A stretch of DNA of 64,000 nucleotides, from assembly GCA_020850455.1 (NCBI GenBank), contig JADZEQ010000005.1, forward strand, positions 594,873 through 658,872, in the 5' to 3' direction. This DNA comes from Sphingomonadaceae bacterium (lineage in GTDB: Bacteria > Pseudomonadota > Alphaproteobacteria > Sphingomonadales > Sphingomonadaceae). The notes below the pieces were generated by a model that saw nothing but the letters and a program-made list of their open reading frames with translations, was not told the DNA's origin and did no database searches. Below are positions 10,262-19,033 of the stretch, in pieces (position 1 is the stretch's first letter; each line of letters opens with the position of its first letter). The translations under genes and the position numbers were made by a program.

Positions 10262-11035
10262 CTAATCCTCCAATATCGCCACCGCGCGTATCCACCCTGC
10301 GCTGGCTCGTTCGATTTTGACCGGGAAGCAGGACAGGGTGAAACCCTTGGCGGGTAAAGCCGCCAAATTGGTCAATTTTTCAATCTGGTAATAGGGGCGT
10401 ATGCGCCCCGCCTTATGCCCTTCCCAGATTATCGATGGGTCTTTTTCCTCTGCCCAGCGCCGCGCCGTATGCGAAAAGGGTGCATCCCAGCTCCACGCAT
10501 CGGTGCCGACCACCTGCACCCCGCGCTCGGTCAGATATAATGTCGCCTCGGCCCCCAGCCCGACGCCTTGATCGATAAAATTATCGCTGCCATAAATCGC
10601 GCCCGACTGTACCAGCACGATGTCAAGCGGCTGCAGATCATGGCCGATGCGGTCCAATTCTGCCGCAACCTCTGCCGCGCTGACCACCGTTCCATGCGGC
10701 AGATGCGAAAAATCGAGCTTTACCGCTGGCTGCAAAAATAGATGCAGGGGCGCTTCGTCGATGCTCGGCGCGGGGCTGGCACCGGCATCGGTTGTCGAAT
10801 GATAATGCCATGGCGCGTCCATGTGGGTGCCATTGTGGGTGGCGAGTTGCATTATTTCGACCGCCCAACCTTCGCCATCGGGCAGGTCATCCTGTGTCAG
10901 GCCCGGGAAAAAGCCGGCGATCTGCTGCCACGTCTCCCCATGCGTCATATAATGAATCTTGGGGCGCATGACGTCCGGGTCGGAAACAACGTCATTACAG
11001 ATGGGGATCGACAGGTCGATAAAGTGGCGTGGCAT
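10262..11035 (-). CDS. Cyclase family protein (kynurenine formamidase-like hydrolase)
   Basis: A 257-residue protein with the metal-binding signature HNGTHMDAPWHY at about residues 67-78, characteristic of the cyclase/KynB fold, and a second conserved VQVVGTDAWSWDAP. The family hydrolyses amides or lactones using divalent metal. No kynurenine-pathway neighbour is present, so formamidase activity is not claimed. It is transcribed divergently from the MFS transporter and converges on pccA; a catabolic link to the transporter is possible but unproven. Confidence 0.85.
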   Translation of the reverse strand: MPRHFIDLSIPICNDVVSDPDVMRPKIHYMTHGETWQQIAGFFPGLTQDDLPDGEGWAVEIMQLATHNGTHMDAPWHYHSTTDAGASPAPSIDEAPLHLFLQPAVKLDFSHLPHGTVVSAAEVAAELDRIGHDLQPLDIVLVQSGAIYGSDNFIDQGVGLGAEATLYLTERGVQVVGTDAWSWDAPFSHTARRWAEEKDPSIIWEGHKAGRIRPYYQIEKLTNLAALPAKGFTLSCFPVKIERASAGWIRAVAILED

Positions 11036-11113
11036 ATGACCCTCCCTAATTGCTCGACAGAGGCATGGTTATTGCATAATCGTCGGCCAATAATAGTCGG
11101 GGTGGGGAGTTTT

Positions 11114-12709
11114 ATGGCAGAAAATGCGGACGCAACGGGCGAATATACGCCGAGCAGTGCGGACATGCGGCTGGTCATCGGTGCCTCATCCCTCGGTACC
11201 GTGTTCGAATGGTATGATTTCTTTGTCTACGGCATTTTGGCAGCCCTGCTCGGCAGCCTGTTTTTCCCGTCCGATAACCCAACCGCCGCGACGCTCGCCA
11301 GTCTGGCGACCTTTGGCGCGGGTTTCGGTGTCCGCCCGCTCGGTGCGCTGCTTTTCGGCTATTTTGGCGACAAGATTGGCCGCAAATATACCTTTCTCGT
11401 GACCATCAGCCTGATGGGCGCGGCGACCGCGCTCATCGGTTTTCTGCCGACCTTTGCCAGTGTCGGCATTTGGGCACCAGTGATGCTGGTGACGTTGCGT
11501 TTGCTACAGGGGCTGGCACTTGGCGGCGAATATGGCGGGGCGGCCATCTATGTCGCGGAACATGCGCCAGAGGGGAAACGCGGCCAATATACGAGCTGGA
11601 TTCAGCTGTCGGTGGTCGGCGGCTTTTTGCTGGCGGTCGTCATGGTGCTGGCCTGCCGCGCGGTGCTGAGCGAGGCGGATTTCAACGCATGGGGTTGGCG
11701 CATCCCCTTTCTCTCCAGCCTGCTGATGCTGGCCGTCTCGCTCTATATCCGCATGCAGTTGAACGAAAGTCCGGTTTTCCGCGCGATGAAGGCGGCGGGC
11801 ACGACATCACGCAATCCGATTGCCGACAGTCTGCGCGAACCGGGTAATATTGGCCGCATCCTCGTCGCGCTGTTTGGCGTCGCGGCGGGGCTGACGGTGA
11901 TTTATTATACCAGCCAATTCTCGACCCTCTATTTCCTGCAGGGGGCGGCCCGGATTGAGGAGGCGGAGGCGCTGCTCTACATGGCCGCCGGTGCAGGTAT
12001 CGCCGCGCCGCTCTATGTCGTTTGCGGTTGGCTGTCCGACCGCGTCGGTCGCAAGAAATTGCTGCTGGCCGGTTATGCAGCATCCATCCTGCTGCTGTTC
12101 CCGATGTTCCATATGATGGCGGACGGCGCGAACCCGGCGCTGGGCCGCGCGATGGCGAGCGCGCCTGTCACGCTGACCCTGCCGGCAAATTGCGATTATT
12201 CGGTATTTGGCAAGCCCAAGAGCGCATGCGCCAAGGCGATTGCCTTTTTGACCAAGCGTGGGGTGAGTTACAGCAGCGCAGATGGTGACACGCTTTCCAT
12301 CCGTATCGGCGCTACCGAAATTTCGGGCTTTGACGAAGGCACATATACATCAGCACTCAGCGCCGCCGGGTATCCGACCAGCGCCGACCCGGCGGAAAAA
12401 CGCCCGTGGAAAATCATTTTTGCCGTCGCGATATTGGTCGCGCTGTCGGCGATGACCTATGGGCAAGTTGCGGCGATTTTGGTGGAAATGTTCCCGGCGC
12501 GCATCCGCTACACATCCATGTCGGTGCCCTATCACATTGGATCGGGCTATTTTGGCGGTTTTCTGCCCTTTATCACCCAATATATCGTCGTGCAGACCGG
12601 CGATGCCTATTCGGGCCTCTGGTACACGGTGGGGGTGGTCACCCTCGCGCTCATCGTATCGGCGATCTGGCTGCCCGAAACCTATCGCAAACGGCTTGAT
12701 GAAATTTGA
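11114..12709 (+). CDS. MFS transporter, metabolite:H+ symporter (MHS) type, with periplasmic insert
   Basis: A 531-residue inner-membrane symporter. MHS-family motifs are GTVFEWYDFFVYG in TM1, FGYFGDKIGRKYT in the TM2-3 loop, LRLLQGLALGGEYGGA in TM4-5, and WLSDRVGRKK in the second half. Between TM9 (about 315-335) and TM10 (about 433-455) there is a soluble segment of about 95 residues with a pair of cysteines (about 360 and 372) that should face the periplasm. Most MHS carriers are about 430-450 residues, so this insert explains the extra length. The substrate is not predictable; organic acids and betaines are typical. Start chosen at 11114, before the conserved N-terminus. Confidence 0.9.
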   Translation: MAENADATGEYTPSSADMRLVIGASSLGTVFEWYDFFVYGILAALLGSLFFPSDNPTAATLASLATFGAGFGVRPLGALLFGYFGDKIGRKYTFLVTISLMGAATALIGFLPTFASVGIWAPVMLVTLRLLQGLALGGEYGGAAIYVAEHAPEGKRGQYTSWIQLSVVGGFLLAVVMVLACRAVLSEADFNAWGWRIPFLSSLLMLAVSLYIRMQLNESPVFRAMKAAGTTSRNPIADSLREPGNIGRILVALFGVAAGLTVIYYTSQFSTLYFLQGAARIEEAEALLYMAAGAGIAAPLYVVCGWLSDRVGRKKLLLAGYAASILLLFPMFHMMADGANPALGRAMASAPVTLTLPANCDYSVFGKPKSACAKAIAFLTKRGVSYSSADGDTLSIRIGATEISGFDEGTYTSALSAAGYPTSADPAEKRPWKIIFAVAILVALSAMTYGQVAAILVEMFPARIRYTSMSVPYHIGSGYFGGFLPFITQYIVVQTGDAYSGLWYTVGVVTLALIVSAIWLPETYRKRLDEI

Positions 12710-12755
12710 CCGGGCAAATTGACACTATGGTGCGGCGGCGTAACGCAGCAGCGCC

Positions 12756-13820
12756 ATGACCATGTCGATTCCCCCTGATTATGTCGCGCCCCACCGGCTG
12801 ATCCTTTCGCGCAGCGCGTTGCGCGCCAATTATCGCTGGCTGGCGGCGCAAGCGCCGGGGGCGGCATGCGGCGCGGCGGTCAAGGCCGACGGCTATGGCC
12901 TCGGCGCGGCGGAGGTGGTGCAAATATTGCTGGCAGAGGGCTGCCGTGACTTTTTCGTCGCCACATGGGCAGAGGCGGCAGCGATTGCCGATCTGGTGCC
13001 GCAAAACAGCATCGCCGTGCTGCACGGTGTACGGGCGGAGGATATGGGGGTTGCCCGCATGCTCGCGCCCGTTGCGCGCCCTGTGCTCAATAGCGCGGAA
13101 CAAATTGCGCGCTGGCGGGCGGCGGGCGGGGGCGCGTGCGACGTGATGGTCGATACCGGTATCAACCGACTGGGCTTGCCGATGGCGGATTTGGCGCTGC
13201 TCGATGGGCTGGAAATTACGACCTGTCACAGCCATTTGGCGAGCGCTGACACTGATGTCGCACAAAATACGCAGCAATTGGCGCGCTTTCAGCAGGTGCA
13301 CACGCTGGTGCAGGCTGAACGCTACAGCCTCGCCAACAGCGCGGGGATATGTTTGGGGCGCGACTATCATTTCGACCTCGTCCGCCCCGGGCTTGCCCTA
13401 TATGGCGGGGTGCCACGCGCAGAGGCTGCAGCGCATATTGCACAGGTCGCCTTTCCAGAGGCACAGATTTTACAAATCCGTACCGTCGCGCCGGGGGAGG
13501 GGGTTGGCTATAATGCGACATGGTTGGCGCACGCGCCAAGCCGGGTTGCGACGATTAACCTTGGCTATGCTGACGGCTATTTGCGCGGGTTTTCGGGGCA
13601 GGGCAGGGCCTATGCGGTTGACGGCACGATATTGCCGGTCATTGGCCGCGTGTCGATGGATTTGGTGACTTTGGCATTGGCAGATGACAGCCCGCTTTGC
13701 GAAGGCGACTGGCTGCGGATTGATTTTGATTTGTCGCGCGCCGCCGAACAATCGGGGCTATCCCCCTATGAATTACTGACGGGGGTTGGCGGGCGGTATC
13801 AGCGATATTGGATCGATTGA
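12756..13820 (+). CDS. alr: Alanine racemase
   Basis: A 354-residue PLP enzyme that makes D-alanine for peptidoglycan. The PLP lysine is in AVKADGYGLG (Lys43) and the catalytic tyrosine in GVGYNATW (Tyr252). INRLG, NSAGI and VSMDL motifs are also present. Two in-frame ATGs (12756 and 12762) are possible. A perfect TTGACA at 12719-12724 lies in the 46-bp gap after the transporter, with only a weak TAACGC at -10 spacing, so an own promoter is possible but not secure. Confidence 0.95.
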   Translation: MTMSIPPDYVAPHRLILSRSALRANYRWLAAQAPGAACGAAVKADGYGLGAAEVVQILLAEGCRDFFVATWAEAAAIADLVPQNSIAVLHGVRAEDMGVARMLAPVARPVLNSAEQIARWRAAGGGACDVMVDTGINRLGLPMADLALLDGLEITTCHSHLASADTDVAQNTQQLARFQQVHTLVQAERYSLANSAGICLGRDYHFDLVRPGLALYGGVPRAEAAAHIAQVAFPEAQILQIRTVAPGEGVGYNATWLAHAPSRVATINLGYADGYLRGFSGQGRAYAVDGTILPVIGRVSMDLVTLALADDSPLCEGDWLRIDFDLSRAAEQSGLSPYELLTGVGGRYQRYWID

Positions 13821-13841
13821 ACCAAGATCGATCGCGCGCAT

Positions 13842-13877
13842 AAAAAGGGCCGCCAGATTGCTCCGACGGCCCATTTT
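13842..13877 (-). terminator. Rho-independent terminator after the TonB receptor gene
   Basis: Inverted repeat GGGCCG (13847-13852) and CGGCCC (13867-13872). Read on the minus strand it is followed by TTTTTA, placing a classical stem and U-tract just downstream of the receptor stop. A weaker T-run on the plus side (13874-13877) could let it also stop alr transcription. Confidence 0.75.
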
Positions 13878-13893
13878 CGTTCCATGCTCTGGA

Positions 13894-16800
13894 TTAGAAG
13901 TTGGCTTCAAACCCAAAGAAGAAGTTGCGGCCAAAGCTGTCGAACGGGTCGCCGCCCGCGGTGCCGAGCAGGCCCAGCGGCGGTTGACGGTCAAACAGGT
14001 TCGAGACACCGGCATAGAAGCGGAAGTCATTGCCCACATCGATACCCAGACGAATGTCATGATAGAAAACATCGGGGTAATAGACTTGCGGGAACTGGTC
14101 CGCATTGGTCGGCGGCAGCGTGGTCAACTGACCGGGGGTGCAGCTGCCGAGTGTGGTTGAACCGCTGGCCGGGCAGACGCCGATGAAGCTATTCTGTGCT
14201 TCAAAGGCACCGATCGTCTGTTTGCCGATATAGCGCAGATTGTAGCGCAGATCCCAGCTGCCAAAGTCATAATTGACCGACGCGTTGAACGACCATTTCG
14301 GGTCGCCTAGTTCGGACAATTGACGATTGGGAACAAAGGGAAGCGTCGGGTCGGTGAAGTTATTCAGTTCACGAACCCGGGTTGCAATACCGCGAATGCT
14401 CAGGCGGTGGCCATTGTCAAAAGTGTGGCGATAGCTGACATCGAAGTCGATCCCCTCTGTCCGCTGCGCCGCAAAGTTGACGCCGCCCGAAATAACCGCC
14501 GGGTCCGCGAACAGGCCGGTGGTCGGGTCACGATTGACCGTGGCACAGAAGGGGCTGGCGAGGCCGGAGTCACTGTCATAGCACAGGGTGATGATCGCCT
14601 GCGCGCCGAGCGTCGCGATCAGATTGCTCACCCGGATGCGGTAATAATCGACCGTCAGGTTGAAGCCGGGCAGGAAGCTCGGTTCAAACACAACGCCGAT
14701 GGTCAACGACTTGCCACGTTCTTCCTGCAGTGTCGGGTTGCCGCCCGATGTGAAGCTGGTCGACGACGTACGCGCCAAGCAGTTCACCCATGGGTCACCC
14801 GCATTGATCGGGAAAGCCGAGCCGGCGCACGCTGCTGCAACCGCAGCATTGGCGACCGTAGGCACGCCTGCCGCGGCGCAGTTTGCCGCACGATTGGGAC
14901 CGCCAGTGATGTTGGATGAATCGCAGGGGTCGCCGATGAAGGCAAAATTCTGCGATGCGGGGGAGAAGAGGTCGCCCTGCGTTGGTGCGCGCACCGATGT
15001 TGCATAGGCGACGCGGAAACGCAGATCTTCGATCGGCGCGTAAACACCCTGGATATTATAGGCGTAAACCGTCCCCGTGCTGTTGTTATAGTCCGACACG
15101 CGGCCCGCGAGTGAAAGCGACAATTCGCGCGCAAAGGGCATGTCATCCAAAATCGGGAAGTTAATTTCGCCGTATAGTTCCTTGACCGTCAGATTGGGCG
15201 GACGGAAATCCTGCAGCGCATTGAGGAAGGTGCCACCCGATGAGGTCACATCATCATAGTCGACGCTCGACCGCTCACGACGATATTCAGCGCCGATGGC
15301 AAAGGCAATCGGCCCGCCGGGCAGTTCAAACAATTGCGACAGATCGCCCGAGAGGTTGGCCGAGAAGACCAGCTGATCGGTGAATTCCTTCGTCGTGCCA
15401 TCCGCATGGCTATAGGCAAAGGCGCGCGGATCATATTGACCCGCCCCAAAGACGTTGAAGGGGACGCAATTGGGGTCAACATTGGTCGTGCCGTTGATCC
15501 GGCAGATAACCCGCTGCCCCGCCGCGTTGGTTACGAAATTGCTGCCAGTGAAGCCCGCAGGTGCGACAATCGCGTCAACCGCATTGTTAAACCCTGCCGG
15601 ATTACCCGCAAGGTCAAACAGCAACAGATTGTTGGTGTTGGCACCAAAGGATTCATAACGGCCATAGTTGGCGGCAATTTCATAATGCCAGTCGTCGTTG
15701 AAGTTACCCTCCAACCCGCCGACGAAGCGATATGTTTCGCGCGTCACATCAAAGAAGCGACCACCAAAATCTGTGTTGAAACGCGCCAACGGGAAGGTGC
15801 CGGTCGCAACATTGGTGCAAAGACCAAAGCTTTGCAGCGTTGCAAGGTTCGATGCTGAAAGGAAGCCGTTGTTACAGCGCATTGCCGGCCCGCCGAGCGT
15901 TCCGGGAATGCTGGTGAAAAAGCTTGGCTGCCCTTCGCCAGATGCATCGACGCGGACATATTTACCCTCGAAGAACAGCTTTGCCGCTTCGGAGAAATCA
16001 TAATGGGCAAGCATGTTGAACGAATAACGGTCAACCCCGGCGAGCAGGCTGCCGGTGTTGCGCAGCGTTGAACCGGCCCCACCCTGCTGGTTGCCCGAAC
16101 CAACGTTGGAGAAGGCAAGGTCAGGCGTATCGATGAACAAATTGCCGGCTTCGTTAAAGCGCAGATAGCGGCGGCGGGTGTTCGACGCTGCGTCGAGCGC
16201 GCCAATCGTGCCATAATCCGAGATGGAGGCGTTACGAATGCCGCACAGGAAGCTGTTGTCGGGAATGCCGTCGCCCGCAGCGGGCTCGCCACCGGTTGCG
16301 TCAGTCAACTGGAACTGGCAGCGACCCGAAAAAGCCCCCGTCAGCGCATCACGATCGCGGAAATAGAGCGGCTGCTGGCGTGCATATTCCAGCGCGATTG
16401 CGATATTGCCGCGACCTTCGCTAAAGTTACGGCCAAATAGGCCGCTGAGGAAATAGGTGCCGCGGTCGCCGCGCGAACTGATCCCCGCCTGACCGTTGAG
16501 CGAAATCCCGTCATAGTCGCGCTTCAGGATGAAGTTGACGACACCGGCGACGGCGTCCGAACCGTAAATGGCCGAATTACCGCCCGTGACGATATCGACC
16601 CGTTCGACAAGGTCGGTCGGGATGGTGTTGGTATCAATCGAGGTATCACCCGGTGACGATGCGACGTGGCGACGGCCATTGACCAACACCAGCGTGCGCG
16701 CGGTGCCCAACCCACGAAGGTCGAGGACGTTGAGGCCAGCCGTGCCGATGAAGCGGCTCGAGTTACCGGAGGAGAAGGTGGAACGCAGCGAGGGAAGGTC

Positions 16801-17088
16801 GTTCAGAGCATCGCCCAGCGAAACTTCACCGCCGCTCGTCAGATCCTCGACCGAAACCGAAGTCAGCGGCACTGCCGATTCGAGCGTCGGGCGCGCAATG
16901 CGCGTACCGGTAACGACGATGGTATTGCGATCTTCGTCGCTGTCGCAGACGCCATTATTATTATCGTCAACGCAGCCATCGCTCGCCTGCGGAGCGGCGG
17001 CGGGGGTGTTTTGCGCGAAGGCAGGTTGAGCTGTGGCGACCGCTACTGCAAACAGAGTGCTGCCGACCATCAAAGTCGATTTACGCAT
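13894..17088 (-). CDS. TonB-dependent outer-membrane receptor
   Basis: A 1064-residue receptor. The N-terminal signal peptide ends near AFAQ. A plug domain starts around NTIVVTGTRIARPTLES, with LRGLGTARTLVLVNGRR and GGNSAIYGSDAVAGVVNF. A long 22-strand barrel ends in the aromatic residue of FGFEANF, as needed for outer-membrane insertion. Between signal and plug is DGCVDDNNNGVCDSDED, an acidic Ca-binding-like loop with two cysteines. It resembles the large Oar/CirA-like receptors abundant in sphingomonads; the substrate is unknown and no dedicated uptake genes are adjacent. It has its own terminator downstream. Confidence 0.93.
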   Translation of the reverse strand: MRKSTLMVGSTLFAVAVATAQPAFAQNTPAAAPQASDGCVDDNNNGVCDSDEDRNTIVVTGTRIARPTLESAVPLTSVSVEDLTSGGEVSLGDALNDLPSLRSTFSSGNSSRFIGTAGLNVLDLRGLGTARTLVLVNGRRHVASSPGDTSIDTNTIPTDLVERVDIVTGGNSAIYGSDAVAGVVNFILKRDYDGISLNGQAGISSRGDRGTYFLSGLFGRNFSEGRGNIAIALEYARQQPLYFRDRDALTGAFSGRCQFQLTDATGGEPAAGDGIPDNSFLCGIRNASISDYGTIGALDAASNTRRRYLRFNEAGNLFIDTPDLAFSNVGSGNQQGGAGSTLRNTGSLLAGVDRYSFNMLAHYDFSEAAKLFFEGKYVRVDASGEGQPSFFTSIPGTLGGPAMRCNNGFLSASNLATLQSFGLCTNVATGTFPLARFNTDFGGRFFDVTRETYRFVGGLEGNFNDDWHYEIAANYGRYESFGANTNNLLLFDLAGNPAGFNNAVDAIVAPAGFTGSNFVTNAAGQRVICRINGTTNVDPNCVPFNVFGAGQYDPRAFAYSHADGTTKEFTDQLVFSANLSGDLSQLFELPGGPIAFAIGAEYRRERSSVDYDDVTSSGGTFLNALQDFRPPNLTVKELYGEINFPILDDMPFARELSLSLAGRVSDYNNSTGTVYAYNIQGVYAPIEDLRFRVAYATSVRAPTQGDLFSPASQNFAFIGDPCDSSNITGGPNRAANCAAAGVPTVANAAVAAACAGSAFPINAGDPWVNCLARTSSTSFTSGGNPTLQEERGKSLTIGVVFEPSFLPGFNLTVDYYRIRVSNLIATLGAQAIITLCYDSDSGLASPFCATVNRDPTTGLFADPAVISGGVNFAAQRTEGIDFDVSYRHTFDNGHRLSIRGIATRVRELNNFTDPTLPFVPNRQLSELGDPKWSFNASVNYDFGSWDLRYNLRYIGKQTIGAFEAQNSFIGVCPASGSTTLGSCTPGQLTTLPPTNADQFPQVYYPDVFYHDIRLGIDVGNDFRFYAGVSNLFDRQPPLGLLGTAGGDPFDSFGRNFFFGFEANF

Positions 17089-17293
17089 AAATGTCTCCGA
17101 AGTTTCCCTTGGGTGTTCGATTCCCGTCTGACGCGGATGTTCAGCGACGGTTCAACAAGATGTTGCGCGTTAACGCAAGCTTTGTGCGGTCATTTTCCGC
17201 ACAATTTCGACCAAATGGCAGCGTTGTTGCAACAATATCACATGAAAAATCATGCAATTAACGGCGACAAATGTAGTCGCAAAAGACGGCGAA
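17089..17293. promoter_or_regulatory. Leader/promoter region of the TonB receptor with inverted repeats
   Basis: The 205-bp gap contains a 7-bp inverted repeat TGTGCGG / CCGCACA (17183-17189 and 17197-17203) and a perfect 12-bp palindrome TTGTTGCAACAA (17224-17235). Both lie upstream of the minus-strand receptor. They may be operator or attenuator structures; no named regulator can be assigned. Confidence 0.4.
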
Positions 17294-18415
17294 TCAACGC
17301 GCGTCTGCGTCGCACTTTTCGAGCCAAGATGCCAAAGGCACCCATAGGCCGGCGCGCGCCTGACTGCCCGCAACCATGCCGACATGCCCCGATGGGCAGG
17401 GGGTGGTCTCTATCGCATCGCTTGCGCTTGCCGCTGGCGCAATATGGTCGTTGCGCGCGGTAAAATGGTGCGCGGCAACCGGCAATTGTGCCGGGTCGAT
17501 GCGGCGACCGGCCACCTGCCATTGCCCCGAGCCACAGGGGTCTGCTTGCGGAAAATGGTGCAGCAATTCGCCTGCCGCTGCGGCGGTCAGCGGCGCGCCA
17601 CCATTGGCCCAATCTTCCATTACGGCGAAGGCGGCGATACGCGGATCATCGGGGCGCATATGCGCCAATGCTGCAAATTTGCGCACGGTACGGTCGGGAT
17701 CAATCGCCCAAAACAGGCTTTGCAGGCTTTCCATCGGCAATTGACCGAGCCGTTGCACCATCGCGCCTTGCTGTGCCCACAATGATTGCATCGCCTGTCT
17801 GGCATGGTCTTGGTAGCGCGAAAAATGCCATGGCGCGGCAATTTGGGTGAGCGAACGGGCAGGGGCCAGCATTGCGGCGGCGGTCGCCATCGTCCCGCCG
17901 AGGCAATAGCCAACCAGATGCGCTGGCGTGCCCAGCGCCGCCATCAGCGGCAGCAGCCGCTGCGCAACATGATCGCCAATGGTCATCGCTGCATCGGCCA
18001 CATCACCCACACCCCAGTCAACGATCAGGACATGGTGGCCCGCATCGACCAGAAATTGGGCAAGGCTGTTGCCCGGCGCGAGGTCGAGGATGCGTGACGG
18101 GTTGATGAGCGATGGGATGAGGAGGACAGGGGGACCCCGCCCGCCACAATCGCGGATGGCTGCGCCACCGGCGCGCGCGACAATGCTCCTTTCCTGCGCC
18201 GCGATCCGCGGTGCGTCTGCATAGATGCGCAGCCCGCGCAACGCATCGCGCGCCAGCACCGGGTCGCGTTCCGCCACGCGTTGTACCAATATGAGAAAAA
18301 GCGGCAGCGGACGCACCGTTGGCGCAACGTCGGGCAGAACGCCATGTTGCAGTGCACTATCCTTTGCTGCTACCATATTGCGAACCATATTTGCTGCAGC
18401 GATGTTGCGCAGCAT
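17294..18415 (-). CDS. PhaC-like alpha/beta hydrolase (poly-3-hydroxyalkanoate synthase family)
   Basis: A 373-residue alpha/beta-hydrolase. The lipase-box variant GYCLGG puts a cysteine nucleophile at about 171, as in PHA synthases. The expected Asp (RNDHIAP, about 323) and His (SGHVGMV, about 344) complete the triad. LLIPSLINPSRILDL and DWGVGD are also typical of the family. The length matches class III PhaC rather than the roughly 600-residue class I, yet no PhaE partner is present. It is divergent from phaR, which supports a role in PHA metabolism. Three in-frame ATGs (18415, 18388, 18376) lack clear ribosome sites, so the start is uncertain. Confidence 0.8.
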   Translation of the reverse strand: MLRNIAAANMVRNMVAAKDSALQHGVLPDVAPTVRPLPLFLILVQRVAERDPVLARDALRGLRIYADAPRIAAQERSIVARAGGAAIRDCGGRGPPVLLIPSLINPSRILDLAPGNSLAQFLVDAGHHVLIVDWGVGDVADAAMTIGDHVAQRLLPLMAALGTPAHLVGYCLGGTMATAAAMLAPARSLTQIAAPWHFSRYQDHARQAMQSLWAQQGAMVQRLGQLPMESLQSLFWAIDPDRTVRKFAALAHMRPDDPRIAAFAVMEDWANGGAPLTAAAAGELLHHFPQADPCGSGQWQVAGRRIDPAQLPVAAHHFTARNDHIAPAASASDAIETTPCPSGHVGMVAGSQARAGLWVPLASWLEKCDADAR

Positions 18416-18443
18416 TTTTTATACAAAAGGGCTGGAAACCATC
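18342..18443. promoter_or_regulatory. phaC-like/phaR divergent control region
   Basis: It overlaps the 5' end of the PhaC-like gene and the 5' leader of phaR. It holds a GTGCACT-type box near 18350, two ACCATATT direct repeats (18372-18379, 18384-18391), and a hairpin TGCTGC-N11-GCAGCA (18392-18414) followed by TTTTTT (18415-18420). The TGC-rich character resembles described PhaR sites. The stem plus T-run could instead act as a leader attenuator. Function is inferred. Confidence 0.4.
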
Positions 18444-18980
18444 ATGGCGGGAAAAAAGGCAAATGGCGATGCAGACGTCGTCATAATCAAAAAATACGCC
18501 AACCGGCGGCTCTATGACACCTGCAAATCCACCTATATCACGCTCGACGATTTGGCAAAAATGGTGCGGCAAGGGCGGGAGTTTCGCGTCGTCGATGCCA
18601 AAAGCAACGAAGACATCACCCGCAGCGTGCTGACCCAGATCATCATGGAGGCGGAACAGGGCGGCGAAACCATGCTGCCGGTCAATTTCCTGCGCCAGAT
18701 CATCACCCTCTATGGCGATTCGATGCAGGCGATGGTGCCCGGTTATTTGGAAGCATCGATGGACAGTTTTCGCCGCAACCAGCAACAATTCCGCAGCGCG
18801 CTCGAAGGGGCGCTCGCCGGCAATCCGCTGGCTGAGCTGGCCAAGCGCAATATGGCGATGTTTGAGGCGGCAACCAGTGCCTTTCGCCCGGGTAATGCCA
18901 AGGCCAAAGGCGATGCTGCGGCAGACCGCATCGCGGAGTTGGAGGCTGAGCTCGCCGCGCTGCGCGCAAAAAAACCTTAA
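18444..18980 (+). CDS. phaR: Polyhydroxyalkanoate synthesis repressor PhaR
   Basis: A 178-residue regulator. The N-terminal PHA accumulation regulator DNA-binding domain (KKYANRRLYDTCKSTYITLDDLAKMVRQG, about 14-42) is followed by the PHB-binding region. The C-terminus is a short coiled coil rich in Ala and Glu. PhaR represses phasin and PHA genes until it is titrated by PHA granules. The ATG at 18444 gives the family N-terminus. It is divergent from the PhaC-like hydrolase and separated from it by 28 bp, implying shared control. Confidence 0.95.
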   Translation: MAGKKANGDADVVIIKKYANRRLYDTCKSTYITLDDLAKMVRQGREFRVVDAKSNEDITRSVLTQIIMEAEQGGETMLPVNFLRQIITLYGDSMQAMVPGYLEASMDSFRRNQQQFRSALEGALAGNPLAELAKRNMAMFEAATSAFRPGNAKAKGDAAADRIAELEAELAALRAKKP

Positions 18981-19033
18981 TCGCAAGCGCCGCTGCTTGC
19001 AGCGCCGATGCTTAGTGGGTTAGGGGCGCGGGC

